Source of the DNA: Alitta virens
Taxonomy: Eukaryota; Annelida; Polychaeta; Phyllodocida; Nereididae
Length of the DNA stretch: 64,000 nucleotides
Direction of reading: 5' to 3'
Assembly: GCA_932294295.1 (NCBI GenBank)
Contig: OW028575.1
Span: 16,806,058 to 16,870,057 of the forward strand
Shown here: one piece after another, positions 61,753 through 64,000 of the stretch
How positions within the stretch are numbered: the stretch's first letter is position 1
Layout of the letters: each line of letters opens with the position of its first letter
Made by a program: the position numbers and the translations under genes
The notes under the pieces: model-generated
What the model saw: only the letters and a program-made list of their open reading frames with translations
Told to the model about the DNA's origin: nothing
Databases searched by the model: none

Positions 61753-61884
61753 CCGGATGTAATGATCATACGATCCAGAGAAGAGTTTGTATCCCGATGG
61801 AGTATTTAGAACTGCCAAGGCATAGACAATTCCGTTATGACCTTCCAATGTCTTCACTCGACTCTGCGTCTCTATATCCCACAC
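61753..61884 (-). CDS. TRAF7: TRAF7, penultimate coding exon (WD40 repeat)
   Basis: On the minus strand an acceptor CAG precedes GTG TGG GAT, and after 132 bp CGG is followed by the donor GTAAGT. The 44 codons read VWDIETQSRVKTLEGHNGIV, then YALAVLNTPSGYKLFSGSYD, then HYIR. It aligns with the TRAF7 WD40 propeller: GHNGIVYALAV corresponds to the family's GH-GTVYALAV and KLFSGSYD to its VFSASYD. Joining to 22285-22097 in phase 0 restores RVWSLEN as expected. Earlier TRAF7 exons lie beyond 64000. Confidence 0.92.
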
Positions 61885-63946
61885 CTGGAAAAATCAATCA
61901 ATCGATTAATCAATCATCTGTAACTGTGGAGGATTGGCATCATATGGCTAGGCAACTTCAGCCCTCTGAAACAAATGCTATCATGTTACAATGAACAATG
62001 ATGTGGGGATTGTTTGCTGCCCCAGCTTGGAGCCTACAGACACTTGGTTAAAATCACTGGACATTCTCGAATTTCTTGCTGAAATTTGGAGACTAGAAGA
62101 TGAGGAATTTTTGCAGAAAATCTTGGTCAGTAGGCTGTTTGTATTAATTACACTACGGGAATGAAACTAATTCACTTTCAGGTCTGTCATTGTCCATTTT
62201 TTACAGGCTCATACTTTGTAAAATATGATACATAATTGTGATGTATGACCAAAAAAGCTATATACGTTGTTTTATAATATCACTATCAGGATATCTACAG
62301 CTTCTACAGTTCCAAGTGAAAATGTCCTATTGTCGTAATGCTTTTATTAGTGAGGTTACAGTACTGGGTAAAAATCTTGAGCCACCCCTTCTACAGTACT
62401 GTATTTATAATTCTTAACACACAGATAGGAGAGAATGGGGTGTCAGGTAATTAATTGATGACCCAGAAAAAACACACACACAAAAAAAACCACAACTTTT
62501 CATGATTGAACCTCTATAACATTCATGATGGTAACAGTCTTCTAAATGCAATTAAAGACTGTGAACACTTTTAAATCTAGCCTTATCTTATTGACACATT
62601 TTCAATTCCAAATGTTATTACCTCAACCATAGTTTTCCTTTTTTGTCTATTTAACTTAAATATAGGTATTTTTTTTACATATTTTAACGTGGATCTGAAT
62701 ATTTTTTCCTCATGAGAATGCCCTATGTCAGTATATGATATAAACAAAATAATTTAAAGTTTGAAAATTTGATATATTCTCATATTGCACTTGCAAGGTC
62801 TCTCTCTCAGACATTTAGACAGTGAAGCCAAAGGAGTTCAGTGCTATGATTTACCACTAATGGTCTCCATTTGAAAATTTTACACAAATGTCAAAATACA
62901 TATGTGGCGCGCCACGGGAAAAGGGGGCTTACGGGTGGTGACGTCATAACTGCGAAACTGGCGGGAAAATGCAAGTAAGCCACGCATGCGTAATAAATGA
63001 TTGTCACAAGGAAATCCTGCCAAAACTTTTTTAACTTGCGCTTTTGTAGTTTTGGGAGTACAGCTATAAATGGCACACCATTAGAACCGCGATACAAAAG
63101 CGCAACTTACAAACCAAATTTGGTGAAGATCGGACTAGTAGAAGCCGAGAAAAATGTGATTATTGTACAAATTCAGGCCTAGCAAAATCTGTGATATTTT
63201 GACGTCGTACAAATCGTCCATGATCACACAATTCGTCTACTTAAGATAAAACAAACTTGACGGCTGTTGTTTTTTTAAAGAAATGGAGCTTGTTTTCGTT
63301 TTATTTTGATCTAGAATTGTTACAATATAATAAATCCACTATATTAGTGCTACTTAAGACAGTTAAATTTAAGTCGGTCGCACGAGAAAAACGGGCACAC
63401 ACATCTATCTATTTTTTATCTAGGCCTAATAGTTTTTATTTATTAGGAGTTAAAAATGCTGTTCCATTCAATGGCCAAGCCCTCTGTAGTGAAGTGCACT
63501 CAGTGACCCCAGCCAATTAGGACATAGGTCAGAAAGTTCATTAGATATATCTTGATTGCAAAAATGTATTGTGTTGTATTTCAGCAACTAAAAGTGCGAG
63601 AAAGATGGGGTTTTCAAATTAAGCACATGAAATTACATGTTCTACCAAAAGGTGACAATCTTGTATATGTACATGTATTTGTACTTTTGCTCTGTAAATT
63701 CAATAAGCATTTACATAGCTAGATAGACAGATAGATAATAGATAGATAGATTGATGGGTATTGATTGACCAGTTGATATAACATCTACATGTGTGATTGA
63801 TTGATTGATTATTGACCAATTGATATACCATATGTGTGATTGATTGATTGATTTGTTCATTGCAGTTTACTGCAAGGACTATTTTTCATTGCAAGGAACA
63901 GAATTTTTAAATGCAGAACTACCCAAATAGAATTTGTGCAAATGTT
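61885..63946. other. Upstream TRAF7 intron, partial
   Basis: No further TRAF7 exon is recognisable up to the window end. A CpG-richer stretch at about 62905-63185 looks like part of a dispersed element. Simple GATA/GATAGATA and GATTGATT repeats occupy about 63717-63855. Confidence 0.45.
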
Positions 63947-63984
63947 TCTCGTGCGCACGAGTTAATTAACTCGTGTGCACGGGA
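63947..63984. repeat. 38 bp near-perfect palindrome
   Basis: Two 19 bp arms, TCTCGTGCGCACGAGTTAA and TTAACTCGTGTGCACGGGA, meet at a central TTAATTAA with two mismatches and no loop. It may be the core or end of a small palindromic mobile element running to the window edge. Confidence 0.85.
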
Positions 63985-64000
63985 AAAAAAATACTTTTCG

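Noticed and set aside
62891..63182. Overlapping frames on both strands in a CpG-rich patch, tested as an upstream TRAF7 exon
   Set aside because: Neither strand matches the WD40 repeat expected before VWDIET, and no suitable donor and acceptor pair was seen; more likely part of a dispersed element.

Overview
The window reads as animal nuclear DNA, probably from a marine invertebrate. It is AT-rich, has long introns with GT/AG borders, no operons, and many small transposon relics (MITEs, fold-back hairpins, tRNA-derived SINEs, a LINE fragment). The species and phylum cannot be fixed from the sequence alone.

Layout. (1) 1-6.9 kb: a 54-55 bp minisatellite, a fold-back hairpin, then a complete six-exon minus-strand gene (2248-5553) whose spliced product of 593 aa has a C-terminal MIF4G domain and matches the CTIF/MIF4GD translation-factor family. 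(2) 6.9-9.5 kb: a decayed DNA-transposon-like island on the minus strand, with a MADF/Myb-SANT-like protein broken by stops and frameshifts, a polyglutamine tract and inverted repeats at both flanks. (3) 10.5-16.8 kb: a plus-strand intronless gene (10903-12666, 587 aa) for an MS4A/CD20-like four-pass membrane protein with a PPPSY motif and a long Ser/Arg/Thr-rich tail, preceded by two ETS-type sites and followed by a long 3' flank. (4) 22.1-61.9 kb: the last two coding exons of a minus-strand TRAF7 gene (WD40 repeats), separated by a single intron of about 39.5 kb.

The most interesting object lies inside that intron on the opposite (plus) strand: a five-exon gene (27686-45837) for a secreted precursor of 93 aa. 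Its four introns are all phase 1. It begins with a signal peptide and ends in a dibasic-flanked peptide followed by Gly-Lys-Arg-Arg-Lys, the usual signature of a C-terminally amidated neuropeptide. I do not recognise the peptide family. A candidate promoter (CCAAT, octamer, CCAAT, TATA-like) precedes it and a polyadenylation signal follows it. The same intron also holds many mobile-element relics and one unassigned minus-strand candidate exon (51363-51604).

The genes are not functionally linked as far as the sequence shows. The notable arrangement is the nesting of a putative neuropeptide gene, antisense, in the terminal intron of TRAF7.
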